Part shown: positions 33,895 to 42,254 of the stretch, piece by piece | Position numbering within the stretch: the first letter of the stretch is position 1 | How the letters are laid out: each line of letters begins with the position of its first letter | Source: an uncultured Chloroflexota bacterium | GTDB taxonomy: Bacteria > Chloroflexota > Chloroflexia > Thermomicrobiales > UBA6265 | Assembly (NCBI GenBank): GCA_937901745.1 | Contig: CALGSZ010000022.1 | Location: 62,001 to 126,000, forward strand | Reading direction: 5' to 3' | DNA: 64,000 nucleotides | Made by a program: the position numbers and the translations under genes | The notes under the pieces: generated by a model | Database searches by the model: none | What the model was told of the DNA's origin: nothing | What the model saw: the letters and a program-made list of their open reading frames with translations, nothing else

Positions 33895-35079
33895 ATGACC
33901 GAGCGCATCGCCTTCGCCTCGCTGGCCATCCACGCCGACGACCCGATCGAGCAAACCGCAAGTGTCGCGCCACCAATTCACCAAACCTCGACCTTCGCGG
34001 CCGAGACGGACGAAGAGTTCGCCGCGATGGCGACGGAGCCGCGTCACCCGCGCTACTACACGCGCTATGGCAACCCGACACTAGCGCGAGCGGAGGCGGT
34101 GATCGCCGCTCTCGAGGGCGCCGAAGCCGCGCTGGTTGCTGCCTCCGGGATGGGCGCGATCGCGTCAGCGGTTCTCACGCTCGTCGGCCAAGGCGACCAT
34201 GTTGTGGCGCAGCAGAACCACTACATGGGAACGTCGAAGCTCCTGGGCGAGTTCCTGCCGCGTTTCGGCGTCACGTCCACCCTGGTGGACCAAACCGACC
34301 CGGCCGCGTTCGAGGCAGCGCTGACGCCGCAGACGAAGCTGATCATCGTCGAGACACCCGCCAACCCGACGCTGCAGCTCACCGACCTCCGCGCGGTAGC
34401 CGACCTCGCCCGCTCGCACGGCATCCTCACGCTCGCCGACAACACCTTCGCCTCGCCGGTGAATCAGCAGCCCCTCGCGCTCGGCATCGACCTGGTGATG
34501 CACAGCGGCACGAAGTATCTCGGCGGCCATCACGACCTCATCGCCGGCGTCATCGCTGGTTCGCGCTCCCTGATCGAGCGCATTTGGGATTCCTCGATCG
34601 TCCTCGGCGCGACGCTGGGACCGTTCGATGCCTGGCTCTTGCTGCGCGGCCTGCGAACGCTACCGCTGCGGGTCCGACAGCACAATGCGACGGCGCAGGC
34701 GATCGCCGAGTTTCTAGATCGTCATCCCGCCATCGAGGCAGTTCACTACCCCGGCTTGCCGTCACACCCTCAGCACGAGCTTGCGCGCCGGCAAATGTCC
34801 GGGTTTGGCGGCACGCTCAGCTTCGCCGTGCGCGGCGGCTACGAGGCGACGCAGCGGTTCATGCGCGGGCTGCGGCTCATCAAGCAGGCGGTCAGCCTGG
34901 GCGGATTCGAGACGCTTGCTGTCCATGCGGCGGCGATGTGGGCGGGCACACTGGGCGAGGAAGGGGCGCGGCAGGCAGGCGTGCAGCCGAATCTCGTCCG
35001 CCTCTCGACGGGTCTCGAAGACCCGGCGGACATCATCAACGACCTCGACCAGGCGCTCGCCAGCGCCGGCATCGCCTGA
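33895..35079 (+). CDS. Cys/Met metabolism PLP-dependent enzyme
   Basis: A 394-aa fold-type I PLP enzyme of the cystathionine gamma-synthase/gamma-lyase/O-acylhomoserine sulfhydrylase family. The family opening (FASLAIHADDP...VAPPIHQTSTF) and YTRYGNPT are present, with ETPANPTLQ, the Asp of LADNTFASP, and the PLP lysine in MHSGTKYLGGH. Length is typical. I chose the ATG at 33895, which fits the family start, although CCAGGAG is 11 nt away; the reading frame continues upstream to 33685. Which reaction it runs cannot be told from sequence alone. Confidence 0.92.
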   Translation: MTERIAFASLAIHADDPIEQTASVAPPIHQTSTFAAETDEEFAAMATEPRHPRYYTRYGNPTLARAEAVIAALEGAEAALVAASGMGAIASAVLTLVGQGDHVVAQQNHYMGTSKLLGEFLPRFGVTSTLVDQTDPAAFEAALTPQTKLIIVETPANPTLQLTDLRAVADLARSHGILTLADNTFASPVNQQPLALGIDLVMHSGTKYLGGHHDLIAGVIAGSRSLIERIWDSSIVLGATLGPFDAWLLLRGLRTLPLRVRQHNATAQAIAEFLDRHPAIEAVHYPGLPSHPQHELARRQMSGFGGTLSFAVRGGYEATQRFMRGLRLIKQAVSLGGFETLAVHAAAMWAGTLGEEGARQAGVQPNLVRLSTGLEDPADIINDLDQALASAGIA

Positions 35080-35108
35080 GGTCGAGCACGGCACCAGCCG
35101 GCAGATCC

Positions 35109-36242
35109 TCAGCGGCAGAAATCTCGAGCGGCTGTCAGATAGACCTGCCGGCACGCTTCGAGATCGTCCAAATTGACCCACTCGACCGCGGCGTGCGCGC
35201 CCTCGCCGCCGGGACCGAAAATGACGGTCGGGATGCCAGCTTCCGCCAGAAGCGCGGAGTCCATCCAAAACGGCTCACCGACGAGCGCCGGCTCCTCACC
35301 CAGCGCTTGCCGCGCCGCTGCCCGCACCGCCCGGACGATCGGCTCGTCAGGCGAAACTTCGAACGGCTGGCGAGTCAGGCCACGCCGCAGCGTCGCTTTG
35401 AGGCTCGGATCGTGCGCGGCGAGCCCCTCGAGGATGCCCCGCAGCTGCCCTACCACGATCGCCGTTGTCTCACCGGGGATCGTGCGGCGCTCGATGCTCA
35501 AGCGGCAGTGCTCGGGATAGGTCGAGAGCCCGTTCCCACCGGCAATCAGCGAGGCGTGGATCGAGCCGGAGCCGAGGAGCGGGTGCAGCGGGTTGGCCCG
35601 CAGCGCGCGGTCGAGCTGTTCGATGCCGACGAGCACGTGCCCCATCTTGGCGATAGCATCCACACCGAGATCGGGGCGCGAGCCATGCGCCGCGACGCCG
35701 TGCGTCTCGATGTCGAGCCAGACGAAGCCCTTGTGCGCGATACAGACGCGCATCCCGGTCGGCTCCGTCACGATCGCTGCATCGGCGCGGTAGTCGGCCA
35801 GGACGGCCTGCGTTCCGACACTGGCGAATTCCTCGTCAACGACAGCCGTGACGATCACATCGCCGGCCGGCGGATCCTGCGCAAGCTCGGCCGCTGCCAA
35901 CATTACCGCCGCCAAGCTGCCCTTCATGTCGAACGCACCCCGCCCGTAGATCCGATTGCCCTCGATACGCGCCGCGAGCGGGCTCTCCATGCCGTCGTAC
36001 CCGACGGTGTCGAGGTGCGCGTTCAGCATCAGCGAGCGCCCGCCACCCGCTCCCGGCACGATCCCGATGACATTCGGCCGGCCCGGCGCGGCCTCCTGCA
36101 GCTCGACACGAAGACCGGCGCGCTCGAGCCAACCGGCGACGAACTCGGCAAGCTCTCGCTCTCCGTTGCCACCAGGAACGAGGTCTGGGTTGACGGAATC
36201 AATCGCGACGAGCTGGTTGACGAGATGGGCGAGATCTGACAC
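35109..36242 (-). CDS. M20-family deacylase/peptidase (ArgE/DapE type)
   Basis: A 377-aa zinc amidohydrolase of the M20 family (acetylornithine deacetylase, succinyl-diaminopimelate desuccinylase or carboxypeptidase). Metal ligands are visible in LNAHLDTV (His, Asp), GRGAFDMKG (Asp), VDEEF (Glu-Glu), VTEPT and GEGAHA (His). Start at GTG 36242 with GAGAGGAG just upstream; an open frame continues to 36503 but the added N-terminus is not family-like. It converges with the PLP enzyme, 29 bp between stops. Substrate not determinable. Confidence 0.9.
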   Translation of the reverse strand: MSDLAHLVNQLVAIDSVNPDLVPGGNGERELAEFVAGWLERAGLRVELQEAAPGRPNVIGIVPGAGGGRSLMLNAHLDTVGYDGMESPLAARIEGNRIYGRGAFDMKGSLAAVMLAAAELAQDPPAGDVIVTAVVDEEFASVGTQAVLADYRADAAIVTEPTGMRVCIAHKGFVWLDIETHGVAAHGSRPDLGVDAIAKMGHVLVGIEQLDRALRANPLHPLLGSGSIHASLIAGGNGLSTYPEHCRLSIERRTIPGETTAIVVGQLRGILEGLAAHDPSLKATLRRGLTRQPFEVSPDEPIVRAVRAAARQALGEEPALVGEPFWMDSALLAEAGIPTVIFGPGGEGAHAAVEWVNLDDLEACRQVYLTAARDFCR

Positions 36243-36634
36243 GAAACTCCTCTCGAGCAAGGCAAATCCCCGCCAGGCACCATACCACGACCGCTCCTGC
36301 CCGCGATGCCACACAATCCCCATTCGACATAACGAAGAACGCGGCTCGATTCGAGAGTTACGTTGGGGGAGACAGGGAGCAGGACAATAAGAGAGTCTTG
36401 CCGCCAAGCTCGAATGCCAATCTTCGACATCCGCTCGGCGCCGTTGATCGCCGCTGCCACCTTCGTACCGATCTCGGATGCGATTTTGTAATCGAAACAA
36501 CACTCATTTCGCGGTACACGGCCGAGGTTCGTGTACCTGCTGTCACACGCCGCCTGCGGCGCGGATCGCGCCACGCCAGACTGTCAACACGCACGACTCA
36601 TCCTGCGAGGAATTCAACGCCTCAGCGCCCTGCT

Positions 36635-36652
36635 TGTGACGCTAGAGTCACA
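36635..36652. promoter_or_regulatory. Inverted repeat TGTGAC-N6-GTCACA, candidate operator
   Basis: A perfect 6-bp inverted repeat 38 bp upstream of the TTGACA box of the L,D-transpeptidase promoter. It resembles CRP/FNR-type half-sites, but the TGTGA-TCACA spacing is 8 rather than 6. A second inverted repeat, GGTACAC (36513-36519) and GTGTACC (36531-36537), lies further upstream in the same 615-bp gap (36243-36857). Confidence 0.4.
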
Positions 36653-36689
36653 CCCAACCCCAACAAATGAGTCACTGCTCAATGACCGC

Positions 36690-36720
36690 TTGACAAATCC
36701 CCAGAATGGGTGAGTAGACT
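36690..36720 (+). promoter_or_regulatory. Promoter of the L,D-transpeptidase leader
   Basis: TTGACA (36690-36695, consensus) and TAGACT (36715-36720) with a 19-bp spacer. The predicted start near 36727 falls at the first base of the structured leader, which supports both calls. Confidence 0.65.
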
Positions 36721-36727
36721 ACCGGGA

Positions 36728-36827
36728 CTAGCGGGGCATTTCGCTGCGGGATGAGAACCGGTACGGTGGTAACAAGCGCCGACGGCGCTCATTTCCTGGG
36801 GTTCCCCGGCCCCAAGTGCCCCGCTAG
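36728..36827 (+). ncRNA. Structured 5' leader RNA, candidate riboswitch
   Basis: CTAGCGGGGCA (36728-36738) pairs perfectly with TGCCCCGCTAG (36817-36827) to close a 100-nt domain. Inside are three hairpins: ACCG-GTA-CGGT (36757-36767), AGCGCC-GAC-GGCGCT (36775-36789) and TGGGG/CCCCA (36797-36801/36810-36814). The ribosome site and ATG of the L,D-transpeptidase follow 30 nt later. I could not match it to ydaO/c-di-AMP, c-di-GMP, TPP, cobalamin or SAM consensus features. Confidence 0.55.
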
Positions 36828-36857
36828 AACAACACAACGAGAGGGAAGGGGGAAGGG

Positions 36858-37820
36858 ATGCTGGTTCGGCTTCCCGGCATCCGCCCTAGCTTGCCGACGA
36901 GGGCTGGCGTCGGCAAGCGGCGGGGCGGGTTCCGTCGGTTTGGCCGGTACGGCGCGGTTGCGCTTATTCTCGCGATCACCATCGTAGGTTTCTCACCTCA
37001 GCCGGTTCACGGTGAAAGCCCCGGCTACATCGCCACGGACGCGCTCAACCTGCGAGAAGGCCCAGGTACGTGGGCCCCAGTTATCAACGTGATGTGGCAG
37101 GGAGAGCCCGTCACCATCCTCGACGGTCCCACGGCAGACGGCTGGTATCAGGTCAGCTACTACGGGCAAGTCGGTTGGGCCTACGGCGACTACCTCGGCT
37201 TCGGCAGCGGGGGTGGCGCCGGCGGGATGGGCGGCACCGCGTGGGTGAACACCGACGCGCTCAACATCCGGGCGGACGCCTCCAAGAAGGCGGCGGTCAT
37301 CGGCCTCCTCTATCAAGGCGAGGAGGTCCAGGTGACCGGCGGCGAGGTGAACGGCTTCGTCCCGGTCAGCGCGAATGGCGTCTGGGGCTGGGTTTGGAGC
37401 GGCTACCTGTCGTGGGACGGGCCGGTCAGCAGCGGCCCCGAGCACTGGATCGACGTCGACCGCAGCAGCCGAACGGTGACACTCTACGTCGGTGACGAGC
37501 CGATCGCGACCTACTACGCATCGCTCGGCTTCGATCCCTCGCCAGACGGCTTCTATTCGACGGCGATCGGCACCTACTACGTCTATAGCAAGTACGAGCC
37601 GATCAGCTACACGCCGTGGGCGGATGCGTACATCAAGTACTGGGTTGGGTTCGATCCGGAGCGCCTGAACGGCTTCCACTCCTGGACGCTCGACGCGAAC
37701 GGCAACGTGCTGCCGTGGGGAGATGGGCCGACCGGCGGCTGCGTCGCGACGGACATGGCCGCGGCGAAAGCGATCTACGACTTCTCGTACATCGGGATGC
37801 GCGTCGAGATCCACGACTGA
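36858..37820 (+). CDS. Exported SH3-domain L,D-transpeptidase (YkuD)
   Basis: A 320-aa cell-wall enzyme. A membrane signal (about 31-51) is followed by two bacterial SH3 domains (about 56-114 and 128-186), each with the ALN(L/I)R and GW opening and ending boxes, and a YkuD domain (about 196-320). The active-site region has H274 and T292-G-G-C295, with C295 as nucleophile; the usual SHGC(V/I)R is TGGCVA, so the His and Arg after/before Cys are changed. L,D-transpeptidases cross-link peptidoglycan peptides. The start is supported by a purine-rich site (GGGGGAAGGG). It is preceded by a structured leader and followed by a terminator. Confidence 0.88.
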   Translation: MLVRLPGIRPSLPTRAGVGKRRGGFRRFGRYGAVALILAITIVGFSPQPVHGESPGYIATDALNLREGPGTWAPVINVMWQGEPVTILDGPTADGWYQVSYYGQVGWAYGDYLGFGSGGGAGGMGGTAWVNTDALNIRADASKKAAVIGLLYQGEEVQVTGGEVNGFVPVSANGVWGWVWSGYLSWDGPVSSGPEHWIDVDRSSRTVTLYVGDEPIATYYASLGFDPSPDGFYSTAIGTYYVYSKYEPISYTPWADAYIKYWVGFDPERLNGFHSWTLDANGNVLPWGDGPTGGCVATDMAAAKAIYDFSYIGMRVEIHD

Positions 37821-37845
37821 GACACGACAATCCTTATCTCAGCCA

Positions 37846-37873
37846 GAGGGGCGGGCTAAGCAGTCCGCCCCTC
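37846..37873 (+). terminator. Hairpin terminator after L,D-transpeptidase
   Basis: GAGGGGCGG (37846-37854) pairs with CCGCCCCTC (37865-37873) around a 10-nt loop; the following sequence is only moderately T-rich (GTCGTTGTG). Confidence 0.7.
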
Positions 37874-37984
37874 GTCGTTGTGCTCTACATCACGTCGCCA
37901 TTCCCGCCCGCGAGGACAAGACCGACCGCGGTGGAGTAGCGTTGTGTATGGATGACGCATTCGCTCCACCTGAGGATGGGAATC

Positions 37985-39274
37985 ATGATCTGCCGCCGCG
38001 CGCTCTGCTGGTTGATCGTCGTCCTCGCCTTTGCGGCGCCAAGCGTCGCTGAGGCTCAGCCACGGACGGCCATCGGGTTCGAGGTCGTTGCCACGCACGA
38101 TCTCGGCGCCCGTGGCATGAACGCCGGCCTAGCGATCGCTGATGCGTGTGGCTATGTCGGGAGCCGCAGCGGGACGCAAGATGTCCTCATCCTCGATCTC
38201 TCCGATCCCCGCCGCCCACGAACAATCGGCTCACTTCCGCACGCGCCAGGCAGCACGCCGCGGGAGGTGCGCGCCGCCGCCGAGCTCAACCTCCTAATCG
38301 TCATGCACTACCGGCTGGATCCCTTCTCCGGCGCGCCGAACCGCCTCGATCTCTACGACATCAGCGACTGCCGTCGCCCGGAGCTACGCGGCCGCTTCGA
38401 CTTTGGCAACGCACAGCCGCACGAGTTCTTCCTCTGGCGCGATCCTTCGTCCCGCCGGCAGGGGCGGGCGCTCGCCTATGTCGCGATGTGGGGACACACT
38501 CCCAACTTGCGCGTCATCGACGTCAGCGACCCGACGGCGCCGGTGGAAGTTGCTTCCTGGGACGCGGGAGCGATCGTCGGTTGGCCGTCCCGGCTGCACT
38601 CGCTGACCGTCTCTCGCAATGGCCGCCGCGCCTACCTGGCCGACTGGGATCTCGGCCTGATGGTGCTGGACACCTCCGGCCTGGCGCGCGGTCGCGGGGA
38701 CCTGACGCCACAACTGCTGACGCCACCAGAAGCATGGGTGCAGCTGCCGGGCGGGAGGCTTCACAGCGCGGTCATCGCGCCCGGCGATGAGTTCGTCGTC
38801 ACGACGCAGGAGATCTACGGTCCAGGCGCCTGCCCCTACGGCGGCGTCCATATCGTCAGCGTCGAAGATCCCGCCTCGCCGCGCGTCCTGAGCCGGTTCG
38901 GCATTCCAGAGAACGATCCGGCCGCCTGCGGCACGACGGCGACGCTCGACGGCGCCTTCACCGCTCACAATCCGCTGGTCATTGGTGACCTGGCATTCGT
39001 CAGCTGGTACGCCGGCGGACTGCGAGCGATCGATCTACGCGACCCGGAGAACCCGGTAGCGGCGGGCGCCTTTCAGCCGACGCCGCTCGCCTCGGTCGCC
39101 GCCGACGACTTCACGCTCGGGAGCTACCCGGTGCGAATGTGGAGCTCCCCGATCATCCGCGATGGCTTGATCTACGTGGTGGACATCCGCAACGGCCTGG
39201 CGATCCTGCGCTACACCGGCCCAAGAGCATCGCGGGTGGCTGATATCGAATGGGCGGAAGGCAACGCCACGTGA
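37985..39274 (+). CDS. Exported LVIVD/beta-propeller protein
   Basis: A 429-aa secreted protein with a Sec signal (CRRALCWLIVVLAFAA... ending AEAQ). The mature part consists of repeated propeller blades with the LVIVD-type motif, for example VLILDLSDPRRP, LRVIDVSDPTAP, VHIVSVEDPASP and LRAIDLRDPENP. Such proteins form a scaffold of unknown role. ATG 37985 has TGAGG 9 nt upstream; in-frame ATGs at 37952 and 37976 have worse spacing. Confidence 0.87.
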   Translation: MICRRALCWLIVVLAFAAPSVAEAQPRTAIGFEVVATHDLGARGMNAGLAIADACGYVGSRSGTQDVLILDLSDPRRPRTIGSLPHAPGSTPREVRAAAELNLLIVMHYRLDPFSGAPNRLDLYDISDCRRPELRGRFDFGNAQPHEFFLWRDPSSRRQGRALAYVAMWGHTPNLRVIDVSDPTAPVEVASWDAGAIVGWPSRLHSLTVSRNGRRAYLADWDLGLMVLDTSGLARGRGDLTPQLLTPPEAWVQLPGGRLHSAVIAPGDEFVVTTQEIYGPGACPYGGVHIVSVEDPASPRVLSRFGIPENDPAACGTTATLDGAFTAHNPLVIGDLAFVSWYAGGLRAIDLRDPENPVAAGAFQPTPLASVAADDFTLGSYPVRMWSSPIIRDGLIYVVDIRNGLAILRYTGPRASRVADIEWAEGNAT

Positions 39275-39298
39275 GGCGTCGATCTCGGCCGGAGGCGT

Positions 39299-39754
39299 CT
39301 ACGCCGGGTCGGCAAGCTCGTCGCGGAGGGCGCGCATCATCGCCCCGCCGATCCGTTCCAGTCCGACGCCCGGCGCCTCCAGGAGCATGACCGCCAACCC
39401 CTCACGCTCCTTCAGCAGCGCCAGCAGAAGATGGAGCGTGCTAATCGAGGCATCCTCGCGCTGCTCGGCTTCCTTGGTCGCGGCCTCGATGATCCTCTGC
39501 AGGCGCGGCGTCATCGCGGGCTCTGGTTCATCCGCCTGTAGTGGCTCTCCCTGGCCAACGATGAAGGCGACGCTGGAGCGGAGCGAATCGGCGTTGATGC
39601 CGAGCGAGGAAAGCATCTGCCCAGCCACGCTGCGCTCATCACGCGCGAGCGCGATGACTAGGTGTTCTGTCCCGCAATAGGAATGGCCAAGCCGGCGGGC
39701 CTCTTCCTTCGCGTTGTCCAGCGCATTCTGCGCGCAGGACGTGAAGCTCTGCAT
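39299..39754 (-). CDS. Clp N-terminal domain protein (ATPase-less)
   Basis: A 151-aa protein consisting only of the double Clp N-domain repeat, as in the substrate-adaptor end of ClpC. The first repeat reads AQNALDNAKEEARRLGHSYC with GTEHLVIALA, and the second begins TPRLQRIIEAATKEAEQRED with ISTLHLLLALL. No AAA+ domain follows; free Clp-N proteins may act as adaptors or regulators of ClpCP. I chose ATG 39754 because the family starts at MQSFT-like sequence; in-frame ATGs at 39766 and 39793 are possible. The gene converges with the LVIVD gene. Confidence 0.85.
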   Translation of the reverse strand: MQSFTSCAQNALDNAKEEARRLGHSYCGTEHLVIALARDERSVAGQMLSSLGINADSLRSSVAFIVGQGEPLQADEPEPAMTPRLQRIIEAATKEAEQREDASISTLHLLLALLKEREGLAVMLLEAPGVGLERIGGAMMRALRDELADPA

Positions 39755-40157
39755 CACGTATGTCATCCTCGTGGCCAGGTCGGTTTGTTGCATTGCCGCT
39801 GGATTCTGGAAGGATGCGCTTGAAAGAGTCGCCGCCGTTAGAGCACCTGCCGCGGGCGGCGGCGCACACTGCAGCGCGTCCCTCCCTACTACCGCCACCC
39901 TCGACTTCGATGCTCCGATGATACGCGCATGACGGCCGACTCTGCCAGACGGTCCATTCGCGCTCGCCCCCAGACTCGTCGCTCGCACGCCACCGCTGTC
40001 GCCGGGTCGTCCCCGAATCTCGCGACCAATCCTGGCAAAATGGACGGCCACTGACGTCATTCAGACGGAGTACGGACCGTGCTACGATCCACGAAAGTGG
40101 ATGCAGCGAGGCAGTCCTCGCCGAGAGCAGATGAGGGAGAGGAGAGGGGAGCGGCAG
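39755..40157. other. Divergent intergenic region
   Basis: A 403-bp gap between the Clp-N gene (-) and the oxidoreductase (+). A plausible + promoter is TTCAGA (40060-40065), 17 bp, TACGAT (40083-40088). Open frames on the minus strand extend to 40060 but have no coding character. No RNA gene or repeat was seen. Confidence 0.45.
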
Positions 40158-41306
40158 GTGCGATCATCAGCGGAGGCGGTCATCATCGGCGCGGGGATCA
40201 TGGGCTGCTCGATCGCGCATGCGCTGGCCGAGCGGGGCCTGAGAGACATCGTCGTCCTCGAGAAGGACGCGATCGGCCGCGGGGCGACTGCCGACGCGGC
40301 GGGCGGCATCCGTCAGCAGTTCGCGACCGAGACCAACATCCGCCTCGCCACCTACAGCGTGCGCGTCTGGGAGAGTTTCCAGGAGCGATTCGGCCAGGAC
40401 ATTAGCTTCCGGCAGCAGGGGTATCTCTTTCTCCTGACCAAGCCGGAGGAGGAGTCGAGCTTCCGGGCCAGCCTCGCGCTCCAGCAGCGGCTCGGCGTTC
40501 CGTCACGCTGGGTCGAGCCGGCAGAGATTCGCGTTCTGAATCCCCACGTGAAGCTCGACGATGTCTACGGCGGCACGTTCTGCCCGGAGGACGGCTGGGC
40601 CGACACCTACGCCGCGACGATGGGATTCGCCAACGCGGCGCGCCGGCTGGGCGTCGAGATCCTGGAAGAGACGCCAGCGACCGGCATCCGCGTCGAAGGC
40701 GGCCGCGTGACGGCCGTGGAGACGCCGGCCGGGACCATCGCCACCCCTCTCGTCATCATCTGCGCCGGCCCCTACACCCGGCTCGTTGGGCAACTCGCCG
40801 GAGTCGACATCCCGGTCGATCCATACAGGAGGATGAGCTTCATTACCGAGCCGTTCGATCAGCTGCCACCGACGCTGCCGATGACGATCGAGTTCGCGAC
40901 CGGCTTGTACTTCCACCCGGAGAGCGGTGGCTTTCTCTTCGGCATGGCGAACCGCGAGGAGCCAAGCTCGTTCAACAAGACCGTCGACGAGGACTGGATG
41001 GTGACCACGGTCGAGGCATTGGTGCGGCGCTGTCCCGCCTTCGCCGAGGCGAACGTGATGCGCGGCTGGGCCGGGTTCTACGAGGTCACCCCGGATGACA
41101 ACCCGGTCCTCGGGTTCCTCGGCGAGCCGGAAGGGTTGGCGGTCGCCGCCGGCTTCAGCGGCCACGGGTTCATGCAAGGGCCAGCGATCGGCGTTTGCAT
41201 GGCCGAGCTGATCCTCGAGGGCGCGGCCAAGACCGTCGACATCACCCCCTTCCGCCCGTCACGCTTCCGCGAAGGCGCTTTGGCTCCCGAGCACAACGTC
41301 ATCTAG
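40158..41306 (+). CDS. FAD-dependent oxidoreductase, DAO/sarcosine oxidase beta type
   Basis: A 382-aa flavoprotein of the D-amino-acid-oxidase superfamily. The FAD site is VIIGAGIMGCSIAHALAERG, followed by LEKDAIGRGATADAAGGIR and a C-terminal GFSGHGFMQGPAIG, both typical of glycine/sarcosine oxidases and related amine dehydrogenases. It probably oxidises an N-methyl or secondary amino acid. GTG 40158 has GGAGAGGGGAG 6 nt upstream; an in-frame ATG at 40101 is possible. No partner subunit is adjacent. Confidence 0.9.
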   Translation: MRSSAEAVIIGAGIMGCSIAHALAERGLRDIVVLEKDAIGRGATADAAGGIRQQFATETNIRLATYSVRVWESFQERFGQDISFRQQGYLFLLTKPEEESSFRASLALQQRLGVPSRWVEPAEIRVLNPHVKLDDVYGGTFCPEDGWADTYAATMGFANAARRLGVEILEETPATGIRVEGGRVTAVETPAGTIATPLVIICAGPYTRLVGQLAGVDIPVDPYRRMSFITEPFDQLPPTLPMTIEFATGLYFHPESGGFLFGMANREEPSSFNKTVDEDWMVTTVEALVRRCPAFAEANVMRGWAGFYEVTPDDNPVLGFLGEPEGLAVAAGFSGHGFMQGPAIGVCMAELILEGAAKTVDITPFRPSRFREGALAPEHNVI

Positions 41307-41504
41307 ACAATCCAACGTCGCGCGCCGCTCACGGCCGCCCCACTGCCGCCCTGCCCCTCGAACGAGCGCTCGCAGCGCGGCCCGCGGCCACCCCACCTCG
41401 CTCGCAACGCGCCTCTCAGCACTCAGCACCCAGCACTCAGAACTCTCCACTTTGTACCTCGGTACCAACGTCTGACACGAAAGCAGGAGCAAAGGGGGTT
41501 ATCA

Positions 41505-41536
41505 ATTTCATGAAATGCTAGTACTATTGGACTAGC
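41505..41536. promoter_or_regulatory. Two adjacent palindromes upstream of small gene
   Basis: ATTTCATGAAAT (41505-41516) is a perfect 12-bp palindrome. It is followed at once by GCTAGT (41517-41522) and ACTAGC (41531-41536), a 6-bp inverted repeat. They lie 31-62 bp before a 94-aa gene, overlapping the place expected for its promoter, and so are candidate operators. Confidence 0.45.
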
Positions 41537-41566
41537 CCAAACGGCATAGCCAACGGAGGAACAGCG

Positions 41567-41851
41567 ATGCGGACCTTTGGACGGACCTCCGAGCAGCGTT
41601 GGTATCGAGTCGAGCACCGCTCGGGAACGATCGTGCGGGTGCTCGGGCAGGTTGCCGACGTACCGCGTCACAGCGCGACGCTGGATCCCTGGCTCAGCCA
41701 CCTCCTGCGCGAGGGCGCACAGGGCGAGCTTTACCTTGTCGATGAAGAAACGGGGGAGGTCGTCGCGCGCCGGACGGTTAGCCATTCGCGCCGGATGACC
41801 GAGCGGCTACGCACGCCGCCAACTCCGATTCGGCGCCTGCCGATCATGTAG
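41567..41851 (+). CDS. Small hypothetical protein, 94 aa
   Basis: A 94-aa basic protein with no family I recognise. Its first 60 residues look like a small beta barrel (WYRVEHRSGTIVRVLGQV, then GELYLVDEETGEVVARRTV), and the tail is Arg/Pro-rich. GGAGG lies 8 nt before the ATG and two palindromes precede it, so it is probably expressed. No nearby gene suggests a role. Confidence 0.6.
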   Translation: MRTFGRTSEQRWYRVEHRSGTIVRVLGQVADVPRHSATLDPWLSHLLREGAQGELYLVDEETGEVVARRTVSHSRRMTERLRTPPTPIRRLPIM

Positions 41852-42254
41852 GAGGCGGGGACGCTCACCCTCCAGTGTGACAGGTCGCGGCCGACGTGAT
41901 CTCACTACCAGGGTTCTAGCCATCCCTCAAGGGCAATCCGGCAAGACTCTCCTGCCCCGAACGCCGATCCCCAGTCCGTCAACAAGCATTTGGGCGAGTT
42001 CGCGCCCAATCTTCCGCGGTGATCCGTCCGGGTCTGCATCGCGGTAAGTGACAACGACGCTTGTCCAAACGGGCTCGCTGGCGTGGGTTGAGATCGGCGC
42101 GATCGCGGCCCGGGAGTGATCCCGGTTACCTCGCCAATCTGCGGCATCCGTGCACGATCCTAGCATTGCCAATTAGGATGAGGTCGACGAACGGCGGCTC
42201 ATCGGGAGACGCCACCATCACCGCTCGCTTGGTATCGGGCGGAAGGAGGGTGAG
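41852..42254. other. Intergenic region, no clear gene
   Basis: A 403-bp gap. The minus strand carries an open frame (41927-42172) with some protein-like character (YRDADPDGSPRKIGRELAQM) but lower third-position GC than neighbours and no ribosome site; it may be a decayed remnant. No strong hairpin or promoter was recognised. Confidence 0.35.

Larger units (their letters stand above)
7117..34289. repeat. Recurrent palindrome TCCACC-N2-GGTGGA, four copies
   Basis: Found at 7117-7130 (inside ndh), 17356-17369 (intergenic), 23104-23117 (inside the hydrolase gene) and 34276-34289 (inside the PLP enzyme gene). The central two bases are CA, GG, CA and CT. The range given spans all four; they are not contiguous. 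Counted by eye, so more may exist. Confidence 0.6.

Noticed and set aside
36635..36652. CRP/FNR site
   Set aside because: Half-sites match but spacing is 8 instead of 6, so only a generic operator-like inverted repeat is reported.
41927..42172. Minus-strand 81-codon open frame with some protein-like sequence
   Set aside because: No ribosome site, no family, and lower third-position GC than neighbouring genes; kept only as a possible decayed remnant.
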